A DNA stretch of 60,445 nt, from assembly GCA_002388665.1 (NCBI GenBank), contig DGMY01000074.1, positions 1 through 60,445 on the forward strand, read 5' to 3'. This stretch comes from Opitutia bacterium UBA4506 (GTDB taxonomy: Bacteria; Verrucomicrobiota; Verrucomicrobiia; Opitutales; Puniceicoccaceae). A program made the position numbers and the translations under genes. Every line of letters begins with the position of its first letter. Positions within the stretch are counted from its first letter, which is position 1. Shown one piece after another: positions 45,513 to 55,400 of the stretch. Below the pieces are notes generated by a model. That model was not told where the DNA came from. It worked only from the letters and a program-made list of their open reading frames with translations, and did not search any database.

Positions 45513-46105
45513 ATCGTCCTCCGTTCAGCTCATTCCGAAAGGGCGCGGGAGATCAGTCCTCCGTTGGACATAGAGATGCTGGCCGAGCAAAGGCTTCCGT
45601 CGATCTCTCTCCGGAACGCATCGTTAGGGTCAATCAAATCGGGCTGTAGCCAAAGAATGGCGCGGATTTGGGAAAAAATATGTTCGTATCAAAGGGCCTC
45701 CCCGAGGAGACCCCGATCTAGGATTTCATCATGCTGATTAACATAGATGACTTGAGGAGTGTTTATCAGAAGGTGAGGTAGATAGGGAATTTCTGGACCA
45801 AGGAAAGCTGATTCCTTCCTTTGCTTAAACTTCGAGATTAGCCTCCGATGCGCATGTTGGGTGGGAGTCGATGGGTGTTCTATTGGGGATAGAGTTTGAA
45901 GAGGGTAGGCTGGTAGACGGATTTTTTGCCGATTTTACCGGACCGATCCGTTCACAATGTAGGTCAAAAACTAGCTGATTCGGTGTACGTAGTATAGAGT
46001 TACTTGCGGTCAAAGTTGTGAGAATGCGGTGGATTTTTGAGGGTGCAATTGAGGATAAGATAAGCTAGCAAGCTTTATTGCTCCGTTTTCGGGGCGTGAC
46101 TCGAG
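45513..46105. other. Gene-poor stretch between ArsD remnant and RHS gene
   Basis: About 590 bp with only short, uncharacteristic reading frames on either strand. The base composition becomes more AT-rich than the neighbours. No immunity-type gene for the RHS protein, insertion-sequence end or RNA gene is recognised here. Confidence 0.5.
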
Positions 46106-49100
46106 TTAGGGGAAGATGCTTCGGACCCTTCCCGAAAAGGATGAAATCGCATTCTTTGTGGAACTGATTCCGATTGAGACCGATTGAATTGCCTTGTCCT
46201 GGGCCCTTCCCACTCCCAGCCAAAATTGATCAACCCTTTCTGAGCCGAGAAAAACCCGGGATGTCGCATCAATCGCGGTGATGGAATATTCGGAGATTTT
46301 TTTACCTTTGTCGTAAGACTCTTTGAGTGTCTTCACGGGAGGGATGGCGTAGCTAGCGATATCTACAGTGGACCCCATAAAATCGAACCAATCTCGAAAC
46401 GATCCTCGCTCCAAGACATTGCTAATTTTTGTTCCATAGGTGGCGAAGACCAATGTTTGCGACAATTTTTCCTGAATGGGCTGAACGATTTTGTTTCCGT
46501 ATCGGTTGTCCAGGAAACCTACGGTATCGGCGATGGGACCGTTTACCAGTTTTTGGGTAAAGTTGATTGCCGGATCGAGACTGAAGTCCACCGGAACGAA
46601 GTTATTTTTGAATACATTCTCAACCTGTTGCTGGTGAGATAGGATTGCTGTCCCCGTGCTGGTCCCGTCCAGATTTCCGACAGCGACGCTCCCGACCTTT
46701 TCGTAGCCGCTGGGGTCCACAAAGTTGACGGGGTCAGCACCTGCATAAGCATAGAAGTTTGTTCCGGCGGCGAGACCGATAGGGTCGGGGTTGAGGAATC
46801 GGGCGAGGGAGGGGTTGAAGAATCGGGCCCTGGCGTAGACGAGACCCGAGGGTTGTTGGACCATCCCGAAACGACCGCCGAGGCCAAAATCGAGGGAGCG
46901 GCTACCAGCCTCGGCTACAATGTCGCCGTGAATGGTGTAGTCGTACCGTCCGGTGATTTCACCGGAGGCTGTGGATACGACCCGTGTGTTTCCTCGCAGG
47001 TCGAAGTGATAGTAGGACGGCTCATTGTCATGGTCTTCCGCATATAGTAGCCCATAGCCGTATACGTATTTGGTGGTCCGTCCGTCTGGATCGATTTTCA
47101 TGAGAACGCGGGAGAGGCCGGCCGCCGTTTCGGTGAGGAAGGTAGTAGTCCCTTCCGGATCAACTCGCTTCCGGAGGATGCCGTTGACTCCGTAGCGATA
47201 CTCGCTGGTTCCGTCGGAGATTAGCCGGTTGCGTTCGTCGTATTCGAATGTGCTGTTCCCGGAAATGGGGGTGGGTCCAGAAAGCAGGTTTCCGTCGGCA
47301 TCGTGAAGGGCGGTTGTTTCGTCGATGCTTTCGATTTGGTTGTTGGCCAGAAAGGTGAGGGAGTGCTCGAAGATTGACGAAGCGAAGGCAGCACGGTTAC
47401 CCCGACTAGAGATAATCCGCCCGCTACGGTCGTAGTCGAGATAGGAAAACAGAATAACTTGGCCATCCCGATCGAGGTCACTGAAGGCCCGCAACCGATT
47501 GTCAGATTTGTAGACGAAGTTCAGGGTGGAGCCGTTAGGGCGGGATTGTCGGGTGAGGCGCCCCCGGATATCGTGCTCGAAACGGGTGGTTCGTCCCGCC
47601 CAGTCAGTCAACCGAACGAGGTTGCCGAGAGCGTCGTAATCGTACTCGACGGAGGTGTTGTCGGGGTAGGTGATTTTGGTGGCGAGGCCATTTTGATTAT
47701 ACTCGTAGCCGATGATGTTTTCGTCTTCATCCTCAAATGATACGAGTCGGTCGTGCCCGTCGTTGGAGTACTGATTTGTGGCTTGGTCGCCCTCCTGGGT
47801 GCTTTGCTGGAGCGAGAGAATATTGCCGGAAAGATCGCGGAAAATGACTAGCGTGGATTCGGGCTTGTCGGGAGAAGAGTAAGTCTCTGACTTCAACCGA
47901 TTGCGAAGGTCCCATTCAAAGGAAGTCGACTTGTTGGAGGGGAAATTGATTCCAGTGAGGAGCCCGTCGGCTGTCCATTGCAGCTCGGTTTGGTTGCCGA
48001 GGGGATCGGTGATCTGGGTGATGCGGCCAAAGGGGTCGTATTCGAGTTGAAATTCGCCTCCATTGGCCAGGCCCAACGCGGTACGGTTACCCGATAAATC
48101 GTAAGAATGATCCAGCGTATTGCCCATCGGATCGGTCTCACTGAGGAGGAGGCCAAAGGTGTCAAAAGATCCTTGCCATGAGTTTCCTTCCCCGTCGGAC
48201 CGTTGTTGAGGCCATCCTCTTGAGTCGTATTCAATATTCTGAGAAGTGCCGCCTGCGTCTGAGATGGACGACAAACGGCCGGCGGCGTCGAAATGGAACT
48301 GACTGAGGGTGCCGATTGAATCGCTGATCTTAGTCAGGCGATTCATTCGGTCATAGTGGTAGGTGAAGGTGCGTGCCCCGGCGTTGATGGGGGGGAGAGT
48401 GGTGGAGAGGATGGCGCCCTCGGGCGAGTACGTGAACTCGGTTGTGTTTCCCATCGGGTCGGTCGTGGCGGTGACAAAGCCGTCCAAGTCGAGGGATCGT
48501 TCGAAAGTCAAAGTAGGTTCGCTGCCATTCGCCGACTGTTGGAGAATGCGGATGAGGCGATCCCGAGAGTCGTACTGAAAAACGGTCTGTTTGCCCCGTT
48601 CGTCGGAGTAGGACTCGAGGCGGCCGAGCGGGTCCCAATTTAACTGGACGGAGGAGCTGTCGGGGTAGGTGATTTGTTGGGGGAATCCGTAGCTGTCGTA
48701 GGTGATGCTTTCGGTGCGTCCTTCGGCGTCTCGTTTGGTGCTGAGGAGTCCGAGACTATTGTACCCAAAGCGTAGAATCTCTTGGCCGGTTTCGTCGTAG
48801 ACGGATTGGAGATCTCCGTTGGATGAGTATTGAAAGGAGAGGGAGTTTCCGTTCCGATCGACCATCTCTTGAAGTCGTCCATTGTCGTAGATCCACGATT
48901 CGGTTAACGGAAGGCCGGAGTCTGGGTCGAGGCGGTAGGGCGTTTGGCGAAGTACCAAGTGGCCTTCCGTATCGAACTGTTGTGTGAAGTAGGTTTCGGA
49001 GCCAGGTCGGAAATCGTTGGAATCGGAGGATGGCAGGTGGTAGGCGATGAGGTTGTTGGAACCGTCGTAGGAAAATGAGTTGCGAAGCCCGTTCGGGTCT

Positions 49101-52100
49101 TCTGCCCCGATCGTACGGCCTTGTTCATCGTAGTAGAAAGAGGAGACGTTGCCATGGGGGTCGAGGGTGCTGTTCTTGGAGCCGCTGTAGTAAAAGGACC
49201 ATTCCTTGTCTTCGTCGCCCTGCATCATTTGTCGAATGACGCGCCCATCGTCGTCGTACTCGTTGGTGGCGATGGTCTCTCCTTTGGCGTTGAAGAGTGT
49301 GGTCATGCGCCCCTTATCATCGTAGGCGAAGTTTGCGAGAGTGCCGAGGGAATCCTCAACTCGCACGAGATTTCCTTTGTCGTAGACGTACGAAACGGTT
49401 TTGGACCGGGATCCTCCGACCAATCGCACCGTGGATATCCGGGAGTCGGACCAAGTGAATTCCAGAGAGCGGCCTAAGGCGTCGTTAACCTCGTGTAGCC
49501 CGTCGGTGTCGTAGGAAAAGATCATTTGATTTCCATTGCGATCGATGAGCGACGTGAGTTGACCTTCCGAATCAAAGTGGAAAGTGCGCTCGTTGTTCTC
49601 CATGGAGGAGAGCTGAAACCCATCCTCGTCTTCGATGAGTTCGAGACGGCTGCCCGCGGGAGGGACATAGCTTCCGTCTGGGAGCCGCACGTAAGTCATC
49701 CTTTTCGGCCCGAGGGTGACCACCTGTGCGGAAGCCCGGATCTGGTCAATGGCCCAGTGAATGATCAAAATGGTGGCCATTCGATGGCGGGCGGAGTCTC
49801 CGTCGATGGCGATCTGATTGGCGAGGGCGGAGGCAACGAGGAGGGGAGCGGCCTGGCGGGCGGTTCCACCACCCAGAGCGGGATCGACGGTGAATACCTT
49901 GTCGATTTGGCCGAGGAGATTGTGGGTCCACCCTCTTCCGAGGCCGGCGGAATCCTGTTGGCTCTTGCGGGAGTCGTAGGAGCGGACGAATGAAAGGCCG
50001 AGTGGGGGCTCGTGGCTTGTGGCCAGCTCGGATTCGGTGAGTTCGAAGGCGCCGGTTAGCATATTGACTGGATCGGCGGCGGTAAAAGTTTCTGTGTTGT
50101 GAGCGGGCTCGGAGGAGGCTGGATCGAGATCGGAAACGCGACTGGGGTTGGCGCTTCTCTCGAGGACCTCGTTGACCTGGTAGGGGTCGATTACAGTCGG
50201 GTTTGCGCTGCCCCCGCCGTTATTTCCCCCGCTAATTGCCCAGCTCCCGCTATGGGAATTGTTTTGAATCCAGCCGAGCCCCTGCCACTGCCCGAATTGC
50301 ATGGAGGGGATAGATGGCGTGAGGACATAGGCGTTTTCATCGTTTGGGTCTTCGAGGATTTCTTCGAACTTGTTGAGGCGACTCGCGGAAAATCCCTGCG
50401 AGGAGAGAAAGCTGATCCCGGCAGTCTTGTTCTGTGGAGTAAGGAGGACGACGCCGTTGGTAAGAGTGTTGGCCAATTTCAGCATCCGAACACTGGAGAC
50501 CGCGGCTGCGCTGTCGTCGCCGGCTTGCTCGATGACACTGTGTTCGAGGGCACTTCCGTAGTTGGTTGCGATTCGCCAGGTGGCCCTGACGGCATCTGAA
50601 TCGTTATAGGGCGAGACGAAAGACGCCTCGGATAAAGCAACGTCGATAACGAGGTCCTGTCCCTCTTGCTTGACAATTCCGATTTCTGAGAAGCGGGGAT
50701 GATGAATGTTGTTGTGAGCGGCGGCGATGCGGGCGGCTTGTTTCTCTTGGAACACATGCCGCAGCCCGATGATGTAGAGCGACTCGATGCGGGCGTCGAG
50801 AAGCTCGGACGCATCGAGATCGGGCTCTTGCAGGAGATTGTTCAGGTTTGCCTCTCGAGTGCGAATGAGACGACCGCTGGGATTGATTCCAAGGTATAGA
50901 GTGTAGTAGTCATCGGTGCCTGTGCCGAGGCGTTTGGTCCTTTTGTAGTATGCACGGGAAGTGGTGGGCTCGGCGGGGAGGCCTTCTCCATCTAGGCCGT
51001 CCCATGGATGAAGGACTTCGATCAGCCAATCGACCTCGTCCTCACCGGCGGTGAAGTCGAAGAGAAAGCTGTCTTCGAGATTGAGGATGGTCCGTCCGGA
51101 AGGGGTGTTGCGTGCACTGATTCTCTTGCCGGAGATTTCGGGAATGGAAAGTTCGGTCGAACCGAGCAGTGTGGACATGCTCTCGGATTCGAAATCGTAG
51201 TTCCCAAAGCTCAGCCTGATCCGACTCATCCAGGCCTCGGGGATGAATTCCCATGTCTGCAAGCCGATATCTGTCGTGCTGGAGTAATCGTTCTCGTCGA
51301 GGGTGACAGATTGCCAGTCATCTCGAATATTCAACAGGCCTTTGGCGCGGGAGCGAAAGGCGAGGACTTGGGTCAGGTCGTCCTCAGCGGCAGCTTCCAG
51401 AGCCGCGACCAGTTGGGTTGACTTGTTATTCAGGTACTCGTTGATAGCCGCTTCATCCAAATTCTTGATCCCGTATGTCGTTTCAGTGCCTCCGGCGAGA
51501 GAGAGGAGTTCAGCGGGATCGGCGTCGGCGGCGCTCAGGATGTCCCATCCGGATGTCCGGGGCTCGAGAAGTTTGTAGGAGGGATCGATCTCCCAGGTTT
51601 GCCCATCGTGGTCGGTAAATTGTACCCAGACATGGGGGATGTAGTAGACGAGTAAGGTCGAGCTAGCGGCGGCGAATGTCCAATCCACATCGGGGAAGCC
51701 ATCTTTAAGCGCATAATTGTAGCGACTGACTGCAAAACGCCATTGCCGCAAAGAGAGATCGCCCGGTGGGGCACCGGCATAGTCGAGAAACTCGGCATCG
51801 CTCAAGTGAGGAAAGGCGGTTGGGTTGGATGGATCCGAGTCGTCATTGTCGGCCAGTCCAAGCCAGCGGGCAATGCTGGTATCGAAGACTTTGCGCGCGC
51901 CAAAGCGATAGCGGACGTTTTCGTAGCCCGATTCGCGGAGAAGGGCGACCATCAGTGCACTGGTATCGAATGAGTTTCCGCTCCGTTCGTAGAGTGTAAG
52001 AGTGGCTCCTTTCAGCGAGCCAAAGTAGTGATCGTACTCAATTTGATCGTAGCAAAATTCGAAAATACTCCAGGCATCGTAGCGGAGATTGTAGGCGAGC

Positions 52101-52402
52101 CGCTGGATCTCTGGAGTCGCTTTTGCGGCGATGGCGCTGGTGGGTTCCGTAGGAGGGACGCTAGTGGGTCCGAAGTCGGCTGATCGGGGCGAGAAGGGGG
52201 CTGCTGCGGTTGGAGATGGAGATGGAGATGGGAAGGGGGAGGGGCCGGAGTCGTTCTCCTCGATCTGGGAGCTTCTCATTCGCTCCACTAACTCTACGCT
52301 GAGGCGGGGGGAATTGTTCGTCCAATTTTGGGCCCAGATGCCGGTGGGCATGGCGCATAAAATGGAAGCGACGAGGACTCGAGCTGGAAGGAAAATTCTC
52401 AT
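46106..52402 (-). CDS. RHS-repeat protein with N-terminal Cys-less transglutaminase-like domain
   Basis: A 2098-residue secreted protein with a signal peptide ending near GIWAQ. A Pro-Ser repeat stretch follows, then a transglutaminase-like domain (ERSGNSFDTSALMVALLRES, later HVWVQFTDHDGQTWEIDPS) in which Ser or Asn stands where the catalytic Cys is expected. Next are a DUF6531-type segment (DPVNMLTGAFELTESEL), many YD/RHS repeats (about residues 850-1800) and the RHS core RARFFNPSLARFLNPDPIGLAAG. The last 195 residues after DPSGYE are a unique tip. It is encoded 10 bp after the ASH protein gene. RHS shells wrap a C-terminal tip that is often a toxin; here no toxin motif is seen. Confidence 0.88.
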   Translation of the reverse strand: MRIFLPARVLVASILCAMPTGIWAQNWTNNSPRLSVELVERMRSSQIEENDSGPSPFPSPSPSPTAAAPFSPRSADFGPTSVPPTEPTSAIAAKATPEIQRLAYNLRYDAWSIFEFCYDQIEYDHYFGSLKGATLTLYERSGNSFDTSALMVALLRESGYENVRYRFGARKVFDTSIARWLGLADNDDSDPSNPTAFPHLSDAEFLDYAGAPPGDLSLRQWRFAVSRYNYALKDGFPDVDWTFAAASSTLLVYYIPHVWVQFTDHDGQTWEIDPSYKLLEPRTSGWDILSAADADPAELLSLAGGTETTYGIKNLDEAAINEYLNNKSTQLVAALEAAAEDDLTQVLAFRSRAKGLLNIRDDWQSVTLDENDYSSTTDIGLQTWEFIPEAWMSRIRLSFGNYDFESESMSTLLGSTELSIPEISGKRISARNTPSGRTILNLEDSFLFDFTAGEDEVDWLIEVLHPWDGLDGEGLPAEPTTSRAYYKRTKRLGTGTDDYYTLYLGINPSGRLIRTREANLNNLLQEPDLDASELLDARIESLYIIGLRHVFQEKQAARIAAAHNNIHHPRFSEIGIVKQEGQDLVIDVALSEASFVSPYNDSDAVRATWRIATNYGSALEHSVIEQAGDDSAAAVSSVRMLKLANTLTNGVVLLTPQNKTAGISFLSSQGFSASRLNKFEEILEDPNDENAYVLTPSIPSMQFGQWQGLGWIQNNSHSGSWAISGGNNGGGSANPTVIDPYQVNEVLERSANPSRVSDLDPASSEPAHNTETFTAADPVNMLTGAFELTESELATSHEPPLGLSFVRSYDSRKSQQDSAGLGRGWTHNLLGQIDKVFTVDPALGGGTARQAAPLLVASALANQIAIDGDSARHRMATILIIHWAIDQIRASAQVVTLGPKRMTYVRLPDGSYVPPAGSRLELIEDEDGFQLSSMENNERTFHFDSEGQLTSLIDRNGNQMIFSYDTDGLHEVNDALGRSLEFTWSDSRISTVRLVGGSRSKTVSYVYDKGNLVRVEDSLGTLANFAYDDKGRMTTLFNAKGETIATNEYDDDGRVIRQMMQGDEDKEWSFYYSGSKNSTLDPHGNVSSFYYDEQGRTIGAEDPNGLRNSFSYDGSNNLIAYHLPSSDSNDFRPGSETYFTQQFDTEGHLVLRQTPYRLDPDSGLPLTESWIYDNGRLQEMVDRNGNSLSFQYSSNGDLQSVYDETGQEILRFGYNSLGLLSTKRDAEGRTESITYDSYGFPQQITYPDSSSVQLNWDPLGRLESYSDERGKQTVFQYDSRDRLIRILQQSANGSEPTLTFERSLDLDGFVTATTDPMGNTTEFTYSPEGAILSTTLPPINAGARTFTYHYDRMNRLTKISDSIGTLSQFHFDAAGRLSSISDAGGTSQNIEYDSRGWPQQRSDGEGNSWQGSFDTFGLLLSETDPMGNTLDHSYDLSGNRTALGLANGGEFQLEYDPFGRITQITDPLGNQTELQWTADGLLTGINFPSNKSTSFEWDLRNRLKSETYSSPDKPESTLVIFRDLSGNILSLQQSTQEGDQATNQYSNDGHDRLVSFEDEDENIIGYEYNQNGLATKITYPDNTSVEYDYDALGNLVRLTDWAGRTTRFEHDIRGRLTRQSRPNGSTLNFVYKSDNRLRAFSDLDRDGQVILFSYLDYDRSGRIISSRGNRAAFASSIFEHSLTFLANNQIESIDETTALHDADGNLLSGPTPISGNSTFEYDERNRLISDGTSEYRYGVNGILRKRVDPEGTTTFLTETAAGLSRVLMKIDPDGRTTKYVYGYGLLYAEDHDNEPSYYHFDLRGNTRVVSTASGEITGRYDYTIHGDIVAEAGSRSLDFGLGGRFGMVQQPSGLVYARARFFNPSLARFLNPDPIGLAAGTNFYAYAGADPVNFVDPSGYEKVGSVAVGNLDGTSTGTAILSHQQQVENVFKNNFVPVDFSLDPAINFTQKLVNGPIADTVGFLDNRYGNKIVQPIQEKLSQTLVFATYGTKISNVLERGSFRDWFDFMGSTVDIASYAIPPVKTLKESYDKGKKISEYSITAIDATSRVFLGSERVDQFWLGVGRAQDKAIQSVSIGISSTKNAISSFSGRVRSIFP

Positions 52403-52412
52403 CGGTCGTTGA

Positions 52413-55400
52413 TCAAGGGTTGTTGATCTCCAGGAGGTTGCCCTCGGTATCAATCGTCAGTGCGGAGGCTTCGCTCTCGGTTTGGAAGGATCGCAAGCGG
52501 CCGTTGGGATCATATTCGAATATGGTGGTATGGATGGCGTCGTTCGCTTTCGGGTTAAGTCCGAGGCGATTCTCGTCTTCGAGGGGGATCCGGTCTTGGT
52601 CGGAGTCCTGGAGTGGAAGTAGGGCGGTTCTTCCGTAGTGGGCGATCTCCCATTCGTCCGGGAGTCCGTTGCCATCGAGGTCTATGGTTGCATAGGGGTT
52701 GAGCCCCCGCAGGCGTTCCTCGAAGTCGGACAGCCCGTCTCCGTCTGTATCGATATGAAAGCTAGCGGCTCGCCAAAACGCATCCGGGTCCTCGGAAACG
52801 TCGAAGATAAAACGTCGGTTTTCGGGAGAAACGTATTCGCCACGTGAATGCCAAAGGGTGAGGTCGCTTGAGGAAAGGAGTTCGTAGCCCATGTCGGCTT
52901 TGCCGTCGAAGTGGATTGTCCTGTCGCCCTGCATCCAGATTTTGAACGGTTCAGCGACGAAGGGATTCCCCCCGGTCAGATACTCTTCGATGAAGTTCAG
53001 GCCGTCGAAATCGAGATCGAGGTGGGGTGCGGTCGCAGCCCAGTCGATATCATAGGTCTCGACAAATACATCGGGGAAGGCATCGGCATCCGCATCGGGG
53101 AACCCCGCGACCCGGCGGAGGTTGGAGACGAGAGGGTCGAGGTTCCTCTCGAATTCGAAACGATCATCGTATCCATCCAAGTCCCGGTCGTGTGAAGCGG
53201 TGCCGCTGGTAGGGAGTTGCTCGGCCCATGCGTCTCCGATCCCGTCCTGATCCTCGTCTTCGTCAACTCGGAAGAGGAAATCGGCGGAAAACGCTTTGGG
53301 CCGAAGTTGGGAGAAATCGGCAGAGAGGGTGAACCGGTAGTCCCCCGCGCTGATCCCGGAGAGGGTCACGCTCAAAGAGGCAGTGGCACCGGAGGGGAGG
53401 CTTGAGACCTGCTCGGGATAAACACTGGCACTGGTTGCACCGGGACCGGAAAGGGCGAGTGCAATCGAATTGAGATCGGTGGGGCCACTGTTGACGAGTT
53501 CGATCTGGATGGTCCTGGGGAGGTCTGTGAGGAGGGTGGGCAGGATGGTTTCTGACTGCAGGGGTGAGCCGTCCAAGCGGAATTCCAGTAAGGATTCTGG
53601 GCGGACCACAAGATCGAACTGGAACGGACTAGTGGCAGGATCATTGGTGGTGATGGAGATTGTGTTTTGCGAGACCGCAGGGGAGCTTCCGGAGAACGAG
53701 AGCAGCAGTTCTACTTGCTCCCCCGGCGGTACGGAACCATTGGAGGGACTTTGGATCGCCAGACCGGGTACCGATTCGGAGGCTTGGAGGGCGACCTGGT
53801 AGTCGAGACGCTTGGTGCCGGCGTTGGCGACGAACAGCGGGAAGGACGGGCCGTATGTGGGAGAGGGGAACCACCAGCTCAACTCGCCTTCATGGGAGAT
53901 CGTGGTCCCATCGGCTGCGTGGACGGTTAGCTCGGGGGCGCCTGTCCAGGATTGCCGGACGAGGAAGCGAATCCATGTAGCGACTTCTGGGAGGTTTAGA
54001 TCGTGTTCGGGATCGAGTCGGAACGACATGGCAATGACTCGCCCGGAGCCGTAGTTCCATGCGATGAGTGAGGGCTCTCCGTCGTCGTCGCTTCGCAGGT
54101 ACACGTCGGCGGTCGGTTTCGGATTAAATCCTTCAAAAGTGGCGATGTAGGAGTGGAGTGGATACATCAGGTCAGGCGGTGAATCGGGCGCGGACGGGTC
54201 GAGGGTGAGAGTGTCGATTCGGACCTCGCCGGGTCGGGTTGCCATTGGCAGGAGTGCTTGCAGGTTCCCGAAGGAGGCTGGGTTCGACTGGAATTGTTCG
54301 ATCCAACCGAGGGGGAGTACCAGCACTCCTCCGCTTTGTGTGTAATCGATCAGAGCAAAGAGATCGTCGTTGGACAATCCGTTTGCCGAGAAGGGGCCGG
54401 GCGCGAGCAGGAGTGTATCGTAGGGGGGATCTTCCTGGGAAAGAATGGCTGAGAGAGAGTCCTCGCTGGAGAGAATGTCGACCGCGATCTCTTCGGAGTC
54501 TTCGAGGATGGCCACAATGGCTTGGTCTTTATCGGTGTCGCCGGAGGTCAGCAATAGCGCGCGGACGGAGTAACTGTTGCCGGTAAAATCGATGAGGAAG
54601 GGGGATTCGTTTTCATCATTGCTCAGGATCTCGAGTTGGATGCGGAAGTCGGAGAGAACGGTCGGGGTAATCTCCAGGGTCGCGTTCAAAGTCTCGCCGG
54701 GGGCGAGACGGTCTACTTCGGAATCGGTAAGGAGATCGCTTTGCGCACCGGTAGATTCAGCGAGGCGAAGGGATATGTCGGTTAGGTCTGCCGTGCCGTC
54801 ATTGCGGATCGCCAGGGATGCTTGAAAGCGATCACCGGGGTCTGTGGGATCGATTTCGAGGGATTGGCCCGCTTGTAGGAAGGTGTTTTCTGAAAACAGT
54901 ACGGTGATCTCCGGTACCTGACGGGGATTGAGTCTTCGGTACTTGGGCAGAATCCGGACGAGTTCGGCGAGGTTTGTGTCGTTGAAAAATGCATTCTTGT
55001 CGATGTCGAAGGGGAGAGCGAATACGATGCCACCCCCTTGGCTCTGGGAGACAAGGACTGGGGCTACGCTGTTCTGGGATGTATAAAGGATGCTGGTTCC
55101 CCTGCGGGCTTCGACTTCAGTACCCTGCAGGATGGCGGTATCGAAGGAGTCGGGGAAATTCGGGGTGATATAGGGATCGTCCTCCTCTTTTTGTAGTTCA
55201 TAGATCGCGACTGATTGCCCGAGTGAGCTGGCAGGGATGATCCCATCGAGAGTGGAGTAGTGTTCAGGGTGGGCGGCGATCTCTTCGATGAGCCACTGGG
55301 TCGAGATCAGGACACCACCGCGATTGACGAAATCCACAATGCCCTGTTGGGACTGGAGACCGATCTCGAAGTTGGCGTCTGAGAGGGTTGACTCGGCGAG

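Noticed and set aside
45825..46013. 62-codon minus-strand frame as an RHS immunity gene
   Set aside because: It is low-complexity Ser/Pro-rich, has no fold pattern, and lies 93 bp after the RHS stop without a start signal.
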